Source: Mucilaginibacter sp. PPCGB 2223
Lineage (GTDB): Bacteria > Bacteroidota > Bacteroidia > Sphingobacteriales > Sphingobacteriaceae
Assembly: GCF_001705515.1 (NCBI RefSeq)
Contig: NZ_MDJS01000001.1
Coordinates: forward strand, 2,046,001 to 2,110,000
DNA: 64,000 nt
Reading direction: 5' to 3'
A model generated the notes under the pieces. It was given only the letters and a program-made list of their open reading frames with translations. It was not told where the DNA came from and did no database searches. Both the position numbers and the translations under genes were made by a program. Shown piece after piece: positions 17,315 to 26,793 of this stretch; position 1 is the first letter of the stretch, and every line of letters begins with the position of its first letter.

Positions 17315-17938
17315 TCAACGCAAAAACTGATCTATTGCAATAAAATTGATAAAAAAAAGAAGCATAGAGTACAAATAATCACTATTTCCCTCCCTGCTTA
17401 AGTCGGTTTTGAGTTTTTGAAGCGCATCGTAGATAATATTGTACGCCGTTCTTTTTGAAATGCCACATTTTAAGGCAATTTCGTCGTAATCCATGTTATC
17501 AAAGAAGCGATATTGTAGTAGCTCTTTTTGTCTTTCCGTTAACTTACTTAGGCTTTGCTGCAGCCGTTCCTTAACTATCTTATCGGTTTGCAGGCTTGTA
17601 ATATATTCTTCATAAGGCAACTCTTCCTGAACGATCAGCGAATGTGCAATGGTTTCTTTAGTTTCCCTTAGCTTCTCCGATCTGAACTTTTGAAAGACAA
17701 GCGTCCGCAAACAACTCATCAAATAACTTCGTACATTATCCACTTCAGGCAGCCTACTACGTTTTTCCCACAAGGCCAACAGTATTTCAGTAATACAGTC
17801 ATTAGCGTATTGCCTGTCGCCGGTTAGTTTAATGCCGTAATTAATCAGACCCAGGTAATGCTGTTTATACAGATCGTTTAAAGCTTCATGGTTGCCTTCA
17901 ATAAATTGATGCCATGTCTCTTTCAAACGCTCCGCCAT
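17315..17938 (-). CDS. ECF-type RNA polymerase sigma factor
   Basis: Sigma-70 factor of the Bacteroidota FecI-like group that directs RNA polymerase to the susC promoter region. Region 2 covers about residues 12-80 (FIEGNHEALNDLYKQHYLGL, YANDCITEILLALWEKR). Region 4 covers about 125-185 (LSKLTERQKELLQYRFFDNM, DYDEIALKCGISKRTAYNII). The last 20 residues are hydrophobic (YLYSMLLFFINFIAIDQFLR), unusual but often seen in this group, and possibly a membrane or FecR contact. It has 207 residues. It is the first gene of the sigma/FecR/SusC/SusD/TlpA unit. Confidence 0.92.
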   Translation of the reverse strand: MAERLKETWHQFIEGNHEALNDLYKQHYLGLINYGIKLTGDRQYANDCITEILLALWEKRSRLPEVDNVRSYLMSCLRTLVFQKFRSEKLRETKETIAHSLIVQEELPYEEYITSLQTDKIVKERLQQSLSKLTERQKELLQYRFFDNMDYDEIALKCGISKRTAYNIIYDALQKLKTDLSREGNSDYLYSMLLFFINFIAIDQFLR

Positions 17939-18239
17939 AGTCCAAATATACCATTTTGCATTAATGAATTGTTAAAGTAATATAACCAAACCTAATTACG
18001 GCAATGGCTTTGTACTCGGAAGTTCAAGATTATTATTGACTGGGTCGCCGCCTGCACAATACATAGTACTTGCTCGCATACAGTTGAGTTATATGCTATG
18101 AGCGTTTCCACCCCAAAAATTAAAGATGCAAATTCAACCGGATAATCTTACATTGGGTAACTCTAATTGGTTCAATAATCCTATTATGTGTCATGCAACA
18201 GCATACCAAAAACTGGATGTTATAGGTATTCCTCTGTCT
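17939..18239. other. Intergenic region upstream of ECF sigma
   Basis: About 300 bases between the sigma factor start and the 3' end of the hybrid sensor, both on the minus strand. It must contain the sigma operon promoter, but I could not name one with confidence. No coding frame or hairpin stands out. Confidence 0.4.
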
Positions 18240-21026
18240 TTAGAATTCACCTGGCCATTGCTTTTTCTTAAAGTCAGTTGGAGTGCAACCATATTTGTTT
18301 TTAAATACAGTGGCGAAATAGTTTGGATTGGAAAAACCGACCATATAAGTGATCTCGGCAATGGTGTGATTTTCGTTATTCAGCAGATATTTTGCTTTCT
18401 TCAATCTCCGGTTCAGGATATAATCTGTAATACTGCATCCCATCAATGCCTTAACCTTACGGTAAATCTGTATCCTGGATATCCCGATTATTTTGCAAAT
18501 ATCGTCCACGTTAAATTTATCGTTACTGAGGTTTTGCTCAACGATCCCCGCAAAGTCATTTAAAAACTTTTTGTCAAGACCGTGAACGACCGGTAACTTT
18601 TCTGCAGGACTAATATCACTGATAAAATGTTCCTTTAAAATTCCCCTGTTTTTGATCAGATTTTTTACGCTGGCCAATAAAAATTCCCGGTTAAAAGGCT
18701 TTGTAATATAAATATCAGCCATGGCTTGTATGCCTGCGATCTGCTGCTCCAGTGTGACCTGCGCAGTCAACAGTACGATAGGTATATGTGAGGTCCTCAG
18801 ATCAGATTTTATTTTCTCAGCTAATACCTTACCTGAAAATCCAGGTATCACAACGTCAGTAATGATCAAGTCTGGCACCTTCTCATAAGCCTCCGTTAAA
18901 GCGCAGTTACCACTTGTGGCGGTATATACCTCATATTCATCTATAAATATTTCGTTCAGGTAGGCTAATAACTCCGGGTTATCTTCCACGATCAGTAGCG
19001 AATGCTCTTTGGGCTGACTAAACACGTCAAGCGTTTTCAGGTTAGCTGTTTGCAACTCGTCAAACTGATAATAGCTTGCTTTTGATCTGATATCTGAAAA
19101 GTTAAACGATTGTTCATCTTTTTGTACAGCCAATAGGTGGCTGTCGCCAAGAGGTAGGTTCACCGTAAAAGTAGCGCCTTTCCACTTTTGACTTTTTACG
19201 CGGATGCTGCCGCCGTGTAACCGGACAATTTCCTTGGATAACGCAAGACCAATGCCCGACCCCCTTCTATCGTTATGTTCAGCCTGATAAAACTGATCGA
19301 ATATCTTTTCCATTTCATCCGGCGCTAACCCTATGCCATTGTCGGTCACGTCGATGTGTATACTTCCCTCACCCTGATAGATGGAGACAGTCACCTGTCC
19401 TTTTTTTTGACTGAACTTGATCGCGTTGGAGATCAGATTAAAAAAAGCCTTGTCCAGCATGTTCGGATCAAACCAGACCCCGATCTCTTTTGCTTCGGTA
19501 GAAAAACGAAGATCAATATGCATTTTACGGGCATGCTGACTGAAGCTTGTAACGATATCCCTGATAAATTCAACAATATTGTTTTCGGATACCCTTAACT
19601 GCTGTTTATCGTACTCTATTTTTCGGTAATCGATCAACTGGTTAACTAAGTGCAGCAGCCTGCTCGTATTCCTATGAACCATTTTAAGATGTTTCCCCAC
19701 CGTAGCCGATAACTTATCGTTTTTTAAAAGGTCCTCTAAAGGTGAATGAATCAATGTCAGTGGTGTGCGGAACTCATGTGATATATTGGTGAAAAAATTG
19801 AGCTTGGCTTCAGTAGCGGCTTCTGCCTTGACGGAAAGATCGATCAATTGGTTACGTTGAGAAAGGATCTCAGCATTTTTGGCCTCGAGGCTTCTGTTAG
19901 CCCTGCGGTTCTCTGCCAGAAAATAAAAAGCCAGGCCGCAGGAAATTACTGTAAATACTAAGGCAATTACAATGACATCTAAAACGGTTTGCTGGTTATT
20001 ATAAATAGACTCCTGCTCTTCCAGCAGGTTTTTTTCCTTTTCGATATCCCTTTGCTGACTAATGATCCGGTTCCATTGCATTTTCATCAATTGGACATTG
20101 CTGGAATCGATCACGAGGGACTCCAGAATGTTTTCCCTTGCGAAAGGTTCCTTGTTCAGGATATGAAAGGCGGTCACGATCGCTTCTTTCCCACCCGTCG
20201 GATAAAGCAAGCTGGCATACAGTTTTTTATCAGCAACCATTTGTAACCCGCCTCCCGCGCCAGGTAAAGCATCTATTCCCACCACCTTGGTTTTTTCAGA
20301 TAAATGGAATTGGTGCAAGATCTCACTTGCGCCTGAAGCCATCATATCATTATGTGCGAAGATGAGATCGATCCCCGGCAGTTCAGCCTTGGCATCCAGC
20401 AACCTCGCCTTGGCGTTTACCTTGAGCCAGTCGCCGTATAATTTTGACCGGATAGTCACATTGCTGAATGGTTTGATTCCGTCGACAAGTCCGCGATCCC
20501 GTTCGATAGCCGGCGATGAACCAGGCAGGCCCATTACTTCTAAGATATTGATATGGCCTTTTAATGTCGTGCCTATATAAGTACCTGCCATTCGCCCTAA
20601 CTGGTAATTATCTGCTCCAACATACGCCGTATATAAGGAAGAGGTCGTTTTACGGTCAATCACGATCACCGGTATGCCTTTGTTATAAGCTTGCTCTACG
20701 ATCGCGGTGAGGGGTCGCGCCTCATTCGGGGAAATGATCAAAAGATCAATACCACGGTCCAACATCGATTTGACCTGGGCAATTTGCCTTTGGCTGCTGT
20801 TCTCCGCATCAGCATATATAAAATCAGCTCCCGGATGCAGGGAAAGCTCCAGTTTCATCTCTTCCAGCATCGTTTGTCTCCAAAGATCAGATCCGACACA
20901 TTGAGAAAAACCGATCAAATATTCTGTTTTTTTATCAACATGCTTGCAGCTAAGAGAACTGGTCATTAGCAACGCCCATAATAAAGCGTAGCTGACCCGC
21001 ATAATGGATGAAAACTTCAGGCCCAT
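18240..21026 (-). CDS. Hybrid two-component regulator with periplasmic sugar-binding domain (fructose-sensor type)
   Basis: One-piece sensor, kinase and transcription factor in the inner membrane. Order: signal peptide (SLSCKHVDKK at its end), periplasmic-binding-protein type I domain (about residues 37-320; GIDLLIISPNEARPLTAI, IPVIVIDRKT, YVGADNYQLGRMAG, LIFAHNDMMASGA), membrane helix (about 350-371), coiled linker, HisKA with H417 in NISHEFRTPLTL, HATPase (NLISNAIKFSQ, DNGIGL, GSGIGLAL), receiver with D724 in LIITDVVIPG, and a C-terminal AraC HTH (about 840-925). It has 928 residues. B. thetaiotaomicron BT1754 has the same rare sensor type, binds fructose and controls a fructan locus. The genes divergent from this one are exactly that kind of locus. 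Confidence 0.92.
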   Translation of the reverse strand: MGLKFSSIMRVSYALLWALLMTSSLSCKHVDKKTEYLIGFSQCVGSDLWRQTMLEEMKLELSLHPGADFIYADAENSSQRQIAQVKSMLDRGIDLLIISPNEARPLTAIVEQAYNKGIPVIVIDRKTTSSLYTAYVGADNYQLGRMAGTYIGTTLKGHINILEVMGLPGSSPAIERDRGLVDGIKPFSNVTIRSKLYGDWLKVNAKARLLDAKAELPGIDLIFAHNDMMASGASEILHQFHLSEKTKVVGIDALPGAGGGLQMVADKKLYASLLYPTGGKEAIVTAFHILNKEPFARENILESLVIDSSNVQLMKMQWNRIISQQRDIEKEKNLLEEQESIYNNQQTVLDVIVIALVFTVISCGLAFYFLAENRRANRSLEAKNAEILSQRNQLIDLSVKAEAATEAKLNFFTNISHEFRTPLTLIHSPLEDLLKNDKLSATVGKHLKMVHRNTSRLLHLVNQLIDYRKIEYDKQQLRVSENNIVEFIRDIVTSFSQHARKMHIDLRFSTEAKEIGVWFDPNMLDKAFFNLISNAIKFSQKKGQVTVSIYQGEGSIHIDVTDNGIGLAPDEMEKIFDQFYQAEHNDRRGSGIGLALSKEIVRLHGGSIRVKSQKWKGATFTVNLPLGDSHLLAVQKDEQSFNFSDIRSKASYYQFDELQTANLKTLDVFSQPKEHSLLIVEDNPELLAYLNEIFIDEYEVYTATSGNCALTEAYEKVPDLIITDVVIPGFSGKVLAEKIKSDLRTSHIPIVLLTAQVTLEQQIAGIQAMADIYITKPFNREFLLASVKNLIKNRGILKEHFISDISPAEKLPVVHGLDKKFLNDFAGIVEQNLSNDKFNVDDICKIIGISRIQIYRKVKALMGCSITDYILNRRLKKAKYLLNNENHTIAEITYMVGFSNPNYFATVFKNKYGCTPTDFKKKQWPGEF

Positions 21027-21167
21027 CTTTCAGTAGTTCTTAATCGTGAAAAGTTAGTGCCGCGGCACAGGGAAATTGGTTAGCAAAAAATCTGATCTAA
21101 AATTACATATAAAGAATGCGGATAACAAATTGTCGGCCCGGGCCGATGTTTTAACAAAGGGCAGCAA

Positions 21168-21198
21168 ATGTAACATAAGCAGAGATTACATGTAACAT
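21168..21198. promoter_or_regulatory. Direct repeat, candidate binding site of the hybrid regulator
   Basis: ATGTAACAT occurs at 21168-21176 and again at 21190-21198, start-to-start 22 bp, about two helical turns. The second copy lies within the palindrome TTACATGTAA (21187-21196). Tandem direct repeats on one face of the helix are typical AraC-family targets. The site lies in the 336-bp region between the hybrid regulator and the MFS transporter, which otherwise holds no gene. Confidence 0.45.
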
Positions 21199-21362
21199 GG
21201 CTGAAGATGGCCGGAAAATACTTTTCGTATTTAATTTTATTTAGCTGTTTGTCAGCCATTTACAAACAGTTCAAAAAATGAAGAAGATTGTTACAGGATC
21301 AATCACGGCATGTACCTAACCCGGTTACTTTCGTCTTGTAAACCAATAATACCCATTATATT

Positions 21363-22691
21363 ATGAATAAGAATCTTGTCCTGGCTTGGTCCATGGTCGT
21401 AGCGCTTGGTGGCTTTTTGTTTGGCTTTGATACGGCTGTCATCTCCGGGGCTGAAAAATCTATCCAGCAATTTTGGCAGCTTTCGGTCTTTGAACACGGG
21501 CTCACCATTTCAATAGCGCTGATCGGTACTGTTATCGGCTCCCTTTTAGGTTCCAAACCCTCAGACCATTTCGGCAGAAAGCCAACGCTATACTTTGTAG
21601 CCGCAGCCTATCTGGTTTCCTCTCTGGGTACCGCCTTAACAGACAGTTGGTATATATTCCTCCTTTTCAGGTTCTTGGGTGGATTAGGGGTAGGCGCATC
21701 ATCGGTCACTGCGCCTATTTATATATCAGAGGTATCTCCGTCTGGTAACAGGGGGCGCCTGGTAGGGTTGTTCCAATTTAACGTGGTGCTGGGGATACTG
21801 ATCTCCTACCGTTCCAACTACTTGATCAGCCAAGGCGGCGAGGCATCCTGGCGATGGATGCTGGGTGTTCAGGCCCTCCCAGCGCTGATATTTTTGATAT
21901 TGATCCGCTTTATCCCCGAGAGCCCCCGGTGGCTCATCTTAAAAAAAGGCCATACGGAACAAGCACTGAAGATATTAAGGGTTATCACTCCCTTAAATTG
22001 CGATGAGGAACTGGCTGCTATCCAACAGTCAAAACTGGGCGTTGATCAGGATGGCGATACCGGGCTTTTTTCCGCTAAATATAAAAAACCGGTGATACTT
22101 GCTGTGCTATTCGCCTTTTTTAACCAGGTGTCCGGGATCAACGCTATTATTTATTATGCGCCAAGAATCTTTGAAATGGCCGGGCTAGGCGCACATTCTT
22201 CTTTATTGTCAACTGTAGGCATCGGGATGATCAATTTCATTTTCACCTTGCTGGCGATCAATGTGATAGACAAAGTGGGCAGGCGAACGTTGATGCTGAT
22301 CGGTTCGGCAGGATTGATCACCTCTTTGTTTCTGGTCGCTTACACCTTTTACACCGGCCATTTCAGCGGGTTTTCCATTCCCATCTATATGATGATCTTC
22401 ATCGCCTTCTTTGCTTTTTCGCAAGGGGCGGTTATCTGGGTATTTATTTCGGAGATATTTCCGAATCAAGTCAGGGCGAAAGGACAGACATTGGGAAGTT
22501 CGACCCATTGGATCATGGCCGCGATCATCGCCTTCAGCTTCCCATACCTGGCCGAGACTTTGGGTGGAGCGGTTACCTTTTCCTTTTTTGGAACCATGAT
22601 GGTGCTACAGCTGATTTTTGTATGGCAGCTGATGCCCGAAACCAAAGGCAAATCACTGGAGCAGATCGAAACCAATATCCTGATACATTAA
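21363..22691 (+). CDS. MFS sugar porter (probable fructose/hexose transporter)
   Basis: Inner-membrane sugar:proton symporter of the GLUT/XylE-type sugar porter family, with 12 predicted helices in 442 residues. Signatures seen: GGFLFGFDTAVISG in helix 1, RFLGGLGVGASSV, the loop motif PESPRWLI, the central QVSGINAIIYYAP of helix 7, DKVGRRTLM, and PETKGKSLEQIE at the C-terminus. It is the first gene of the locus divergent from the hybrid sensor; the fructokinase-like gene follows after 5 bp. It would import fructose released in the periplasm, as the MFS carrier of the B. thetaiotaomicron fructan locus does. Exact hexose specificity is inferred from context. Confidence 0.9.
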   Translation: MNKNLVLAWSMVVALGGFLFGFDTAVISGAEKSIQQFWQLSVFEHGLTISIALIGTVIGSLLGSKPSDHFGRKPTLYFVAAAYLVSSLGTALTDSWYIFLLFRFLGGLGVGASSVTAPIYISEVSPSGNRGRLVGLFQFNVVLGILISYRSNYLISQGGEASWRWMLGVQALPALIFLILIRFIPESPRWLILKKGHTEQALKILRVITPLNCDEELAAIQQSKLGVDQDGDTGLFSAKYKKPVILAVLFAFFNQVSGINAIIYYAPRIFEMAGLGAHSSLLSTVGIGMINFIFTLLAINVIDKVGRRTLMLIGSAGLITSLFLVAYTFYTGHFSGFSIPIYMMIFIAFFAFSQGAVIWVFISEIFPNQVRAKGQTLGSSTHWIMAAIIAFSFPYLAETLGGAVTFSFFGTMMVLQLIFVWQLMPETKGKSLEQIETNILIH

Positions 22692-22696
22692 ACAAA

Positions 22697-23611
22697 ATGA
22701 TCATGCATAACACTATTAACCGGACACCGGCTATTTGCTTTGGTGAAATTCTTTGGGATATGCTCCCCGACGGGCCCCTACCTGGCGGTGCGCCGCTCAA
22801 TGTGGCTTATCACCTGAATAAATTGGGGGTAGCAGCCAGCATAGCCACCCGGATCGGGAATGATCATAACGGACAAAAGCTCGAACTGCTGCTGGATGGT
22901 TGGAACATTAAAAAAGGCCTGCTGCAAAAAGATACGGTCCATCCGACCAGTGAAGTGATTGCCCGTATGAACAACGGTAACGAGGTATCCTATGATATCC
23001 TGTTTCCCGTGGCCTGGGATTTTATTGGAGAAAGCAATAAGATCAAAGCACAACTGGAGCCTTCGTCCTATTTGATCTTTGGTAGCCTGGCTTCCAGGAA
23101 CAAGATCTCCAGGGATACCCTGATGGACGTACTGGAAGCCGACTCAAAGAAGGTATTCGATATCAATCTCAGGCCGCCATTTGTTAACCGCGACATATTG
23201 GAAACCCTGCTGTTCAAGGCTGATATTGCCAAATTTAATGAGTCGGAGCTGGAAACCGCGCAGTTGTTGTTTGGCGGCTCTTTCAACAATGAAGCTTTAC
23301 AAGTCAAGTTCATCCAGGAACATTTTGGGATACCGGAGATCATTGTGACCAAGGGGGAGTTCGGGGCCTCTTATTATAAAAATAGCGAAGCTTTCCGTGT
23401 CTGGGGCCAAGAAGTAAAGGTGAAGGACACCATAGGTAGCGGCGACGCGTTCTTAGCCGCGTTTATCGCTAACCATTATTTGAATAATGATCCTATGACC
23501 ACCATCAAACACGCCGCAGCCATGGGGGCTTTCATCGCCACAAAGAAAGGAGGTTGCCCTGATTACAAAATAGAAGAATATCAACAAATAACAGCAGCAT
23601 ATTACAATTAG
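22697..23611 (+). CDS. PfkB-family carbohydrate kinase, probable fructokinase
   Basis: Cytoplasmic sugar kinase of the PfkB/ribokinase family that likely converts fructose to fructose 6-phosphate. Visible: N-terminal ICFGEILWDMLPDGPLPGGAP with the substrate-binding GGAPLNVAYHLNKLG, and C-terminal DTIGSGDAFLAAFI, whose Asp is the catalytic base of the family. I chose ATG 22697 (MIMHNTINR), 5 bp after the transporter stop. The frame is open to 22508, but that part lies inside the transporter gene. It has 304 residues, a normal size. 22 bp separate it from susC. The fructose assignment rests on the operon (GH32, fructose-type sensor) and the typical GGAPLN motif. Confidence 0.88.
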   Translation: MIMHNTINRTPAICFGEILWDMLPDGPLPGGAPLNVAYHLNKLGVAASIATRIGNDHNGQKLELLLDGWNIKKGLLQKDTVHPTSEVIARMNNGNEVSYDILFPVAWDFIGESNKIKAQLEPSSYLIFGSLASRNKISRDTLMDVLEADSKKVFDINLRPPFVNRDILETLLFKADIAKFNESELETAQLLFGGSFNNEALQVKFIQEHFGIPEIIVTKGEFGASYYKNSEAFRVWGQEVKVKDTIGSGDAFLAAFIANHYLNNDPMTTIKHAAAMGAFIATKKGGCPDYKIEEYQQITAAYYN

Positions 23612-23633
23612 ACCAATCTATAAATTAAATTCA

Positions 23634-26600
23634 ATGAGAAAACTATTACTAATTTGTTCGTTACTTATGATGGTCATAAGTAAAGGATATGCACAATCCC
23701 GCATCATTACGGGAATTGTCAAAGACAACTCATCCAAACCTATGGACGGAGTTACCGTGGTGGTTGTAGAAACCCAGAAAGTTGTCTTTACTGACGCAAC
23801 CGGGGTTTTTAAAGTCTCGGCAGCAAATGGACAGACGATCCGGTTTACGTATATAGGATTAAAAACGATCAATATTGTCGTCACATCGGATATCAAAGAC
23901 TTGCAGGTTCAATTTAAGGATTCAGAAAGTAATAGTTTGAACGAGGTGGTGGTGACCGGTTATACCGCAGAAAGAAAAAAAGATCTGACAGGCGCCGTTT
24001 CCGTTGTCAACATCAAGGACATCAAGAATGTGCCATCCAGCAGCCCTTTATTGGCCTTGCAGGGGCATGTGCCGGGCTTATACATTTCGACAGACGGCTC
24101 ACCTACAGGAGCCAACAACAGGCAGATCCTGATTCGGGGCGTTAATTCGCTTGGCGATGCCAGTCCGTTGTATATTATTGATGGCGTACCCACCACCCGC
24201 TACGAAGCTTTTTCGTCCCTGAACTCAAACTCAATAGCCTCCATACAGGTTTTAAAGGATGCCTCGGCCGCCTCGATTTACGGTTCAAGGGCCTCTAACG
24301 GCGTGATCATTGTAACCACGATTGACGGACACTCCGCTAAGGACAAGGTGAACATTTCTTTGAACACAAGCTACACGGCGCAAACGCTTAATCCCTGGGA
24401 AACACCGGTACTGAACGCGCAGCAAAGGGCGCAGGCACTTTGGCGCGCAGCGGTAAATGATGGTACGGATCCCAATCTGACTTTGCCAAATATCTACACT
24501 TACAACTGGAATAATGACTATAAGAACCCGGTATTGAACCAGGTCAACATCAATCCCCTGGTTGGTGGCTCGGCTTCGGAACCAGTGGGCGATACTAACT
24601 GGCAGAAGGCATTGTATAAAACAGCTTACATTAGCGCAAACGACCTGACTATTGCTTCAGGAAATGGCAAAAGCGGTATGTTATTAGATTTTGGCTATTA
24701 TAACAATACGGGCCTGATCGATTTTACGGGGTACAAAAGATACAATGGCAGGATCAATGCCCACACTTCAGCGTTCGACGGGAAACTGAGGATAGGCGAG
24801 AATTTATTAGTGAGCCATTCCTCGGAAGTTACGGCAGTCAGGGACGTCGGCGGCGTATCTACTCCAAATCTGGCACTTACACTGGCACCCACTATTCCGC
24901 TCTACAAAGCAGACGGCAGCTATGGCGGGCCGATCGGCCCCGGTTATTCCGACCGGAATAACCCGGTAGATATGCAGTTTCTGAACAAGGATAATACCCA
25001 TCAGCAGTTGATCGGTTTCGGTAATGCCTATGCCGAGATCGAGCCCATCAAGCGCCTGGTGTTCAGAACCAGCATCGGTTTTGATTATGCAGATGACATG
25101 ACCAGGACGATTTTACTGGTTGGGAATGAAGGCCCGGTAAGATCCGTTAACAGCCTGGCGTTACAGCAAGGGAAGGAACTGACAACCACCTGGACCAATA
25201 CGGTCACCTACAATTATGAATTCGGAAAAAGTAAACTGAATTTCCTCGGCGGTACAGAAGCGATCAAAGATGACTACCAGACATTTGGCGCTTACCGTGA
25301 AAATTTTGCGCTTACAGACCCCAGTTATTTCCAATTTGATGCCGGCTCAGGAACGATCAATAACAATGGCAGCGCTACGGGGTTTCGTTTATTGTCCCAG
25401 TTTGCCAAGATAAATTACAGCTACACCGGAAAATACCTGCTTTCAGCGACTATTCGCCGTGACGGCTCTTCACGCTTCGGCTCCAACAATCCTTACGGTT
25501 TCTTCCCTGCGGTAACCGCAGGCTGGCGGATCAATCAGGAAGATTTTATGAAAAATATTTCCCAGATCTCCAATCTTAAGCTCAGGGCAGGGGTCGGGCG
25601 CGTAGGTAACCAACAGATCGGGAATTTGGCCAGCTATGGGTTGCTTAAGGCTAATTACGGTACGATCGCGGCACCGCTTGGGGTGTTCCCCGGCGGCTGG
25701 CTGAATACCGGTACGGCTTATGACCTGAATGGAGCCAATACCGGTACTTTACCTTCAGGTTACGTTCAGATACAGGCTGCAAATCCAGATCTGAAATGGG
25801 AGTCGACAGATGAAATAAACGCGGGTATCGATTTCGGTTTATTTAACGATAAGATCACCGGTACCTTTGACTACTTCAGCAGGAATACCAGTAATATTCT
25901 GATCCAACCGCCCGTTGCCGGCGCAGTGGGCGAAGGTCAGTTACAATATGTGAATGGTGCTTCGAAAAGCAATAAAGGATGGGAGTTTACTTTGTCCTAT
26001 GCAAATCATACGGATGGCGGGCTAAATTATATGATTTCTGCGAACGCTGGCCATTTTCACGATGAGATAACGGCATTGCCGGCATCAGTTCGCGCGGCAT
26101 ATCCGGGCGATATCAATCATCCGATCATCGGTCATTCGCAATATTCGTTTTTCGGCTATAAAACGGACGGCATCTTTCAAAGTCAGGCGCAGGTGAACAG
26201 TTCTCCAACACAAGCCGGTGCTGCTCCCGGCCGCATCAAATACGCCGACCTTAATGGCGATGGTAAAATCGACGTCAACGATCAGGACTTTTTAGGCACC
26301 TCGCTCCCAGGTTTGGAATATGGTTTAAACATCACCCTTAATTATAAACAATTTGACCTTTCGATCTTCGGCTCAGGCGTGGCCAGCAAAAAAGTTTTTG
26401 ATAACTCCAAATTCTTCGGGTCATTCATTGATGTCAGAAATAACTTTGGCCCGGGGGTTCTGAATGCCTGGACACCGCAGAATACCGGATCGAAAACTCC
26501 GGCGTTATCATTGCTCAATTTAAATAACGAGGATCGCACCTCTGATTTTTACATCGTTAACGGCGATTACTTTAAGATCAGGAATATTCAGATCGGTTAT

Positions 26601-26783
26601 AGTCTGCCAAAATCGATCGCCAGCCGGTTTAAGATAGAAAATATCCGGTTCTATCTTCTGGGGCAGAACTTAGCCATATTTAAATCCAAGGATTACTCCG
26701 GTAAGGATCCGGAAGTGGGCGGTAACGTTGATAATGTACCCATCCCTACTTCAGTAACTTTTGGTCTGAACGTCACTTTTTAA
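23634..26783 (+). CDS. SusC/RagA-type TonB-dependent receptor of the fructan locus
   Basis: Outer-membrane oligosaccharide importer working with the SusD lipoprotein encoded next. A signal peptide (MRKLLLICSLLMMVISKGYA) is followed by the carboxypeptidase-regulatory-like domain (about residues 24-100, ITGIVKDNSSKPMDGVTVVV), the plug (LNEVVVTGYTAERKKDLTGA, IRGVNSLGDASPLYIIDGVP, DASAASIYGSRASNGVIIV) and a long beta-barrel. There is no STN domain, unlike the receptor at 12649, which agrees with control by a hybrid sensor rather than FecR. It has 1049 residues. A Ca-type loop, DLNGDGKIDVNDQDFLG, is present late in the barrel, as usual in SusC proteins. Fructan or sucrose-type cargo is inferred from the GH32 gene. 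Confidence 0.93.
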   Translation: MRKLLLICSLLMMVISKGYAQSRIITGIVKDNSSKPMDGVTVVVVETQKVVFTDATGVFKVSAANGQTIRFTYIGLKTINIVVTSDIKDLQVQFKDSESNSLNEVVVTGYTAERKKDLTGAVSVVNIKDIKNVPSSSPLLALQGHVPGLYISTDGSPTGANNRQILIRGVNSLGDASPLYIIDGVPTTRYEAFSSLNSNSIASIQVLKDASAASIYGSRASNGVIIVTTIDGHSAKDKVNISLNTSYTAQTLNPWETPVLNAQQRAQALWRAAVNDGTDPNLTLPNIYTYNWNNDYKNPVLNQVNINPLVGGSASEPVGDTNWQKALYKTAYISANDLTIASGNGKSGMLLDFGYYNNTGLIDFTGYKRYNGRINAHTSAFDGKLRIGENLLVSHSSEVTAVRDVGGVSTPNLALTLAPTIPLYKADGSYGGPIGPGYSDRNNPVDMQFLNKDNTHQQLIGFGNAYAEIEPIKRLVFRTSIGFDYADDMTRTILLVGNEGPVRSVNSLALQQGKELTTTWTNTVTYNYEFGKSKLNFLGGTEAIKDDYQTFGAYRENFALTDPSYFQFDAGSGTINNNGSATGFRLLSQFAKINYSYTGKYLLSATIRRDGSSRFGSNNPYGFFPAVTAGWRINQEDFMKNISQISNLKLRAGVGRVGNQQIGNLASYGLLKANYGTIAAPLGVFPGGWLNTGTAYDLNGANTGTLPSGYVQIQAANPDLKWESTDEINAGIDFGLFNDKITGTFDYFSRNTSNILIQPPVAGAVGEGQLQYVNGASKSNKGWEFTLSYANHTDGGLNYMISANAGHFHDEITALPASVRAAYPGDINHPIIGHSQYSFFGYKTDGIFQSQAQVNSSPTQAGAAPGRIKYADLNGDGKIDVNDQDFLGTSLPGLEYGLNITLNYKQFDLSIFGSGVASKKVFDNSKFFGSFIDVRNNFGPGVLNAWTPQNTGSKTPALSLLNLNNEDRTSDFYIVNGDYFKIRNIQIGYSLPKSIASRFKIENIRFYLLGQNLAIFKSKDYSGKDPEVGGNVDNVPIPTSVTFGLNVTF

Positions 26784-26793
26784 CGCTATAATC

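Noticed and set aside
18126-18563. 145-codon plus-strand frame opposite the 3' end of the hybrid sensor
   Set aside because: Most of it is antisense to the AraC domain, and the translation has no family features or plausible start context.
22508-22696. Longer start for the fructokinase-like gene
   Set aside because: The extension lies within the MFS transporter's coding sequence; kinase similarity starts after ATG 22697.
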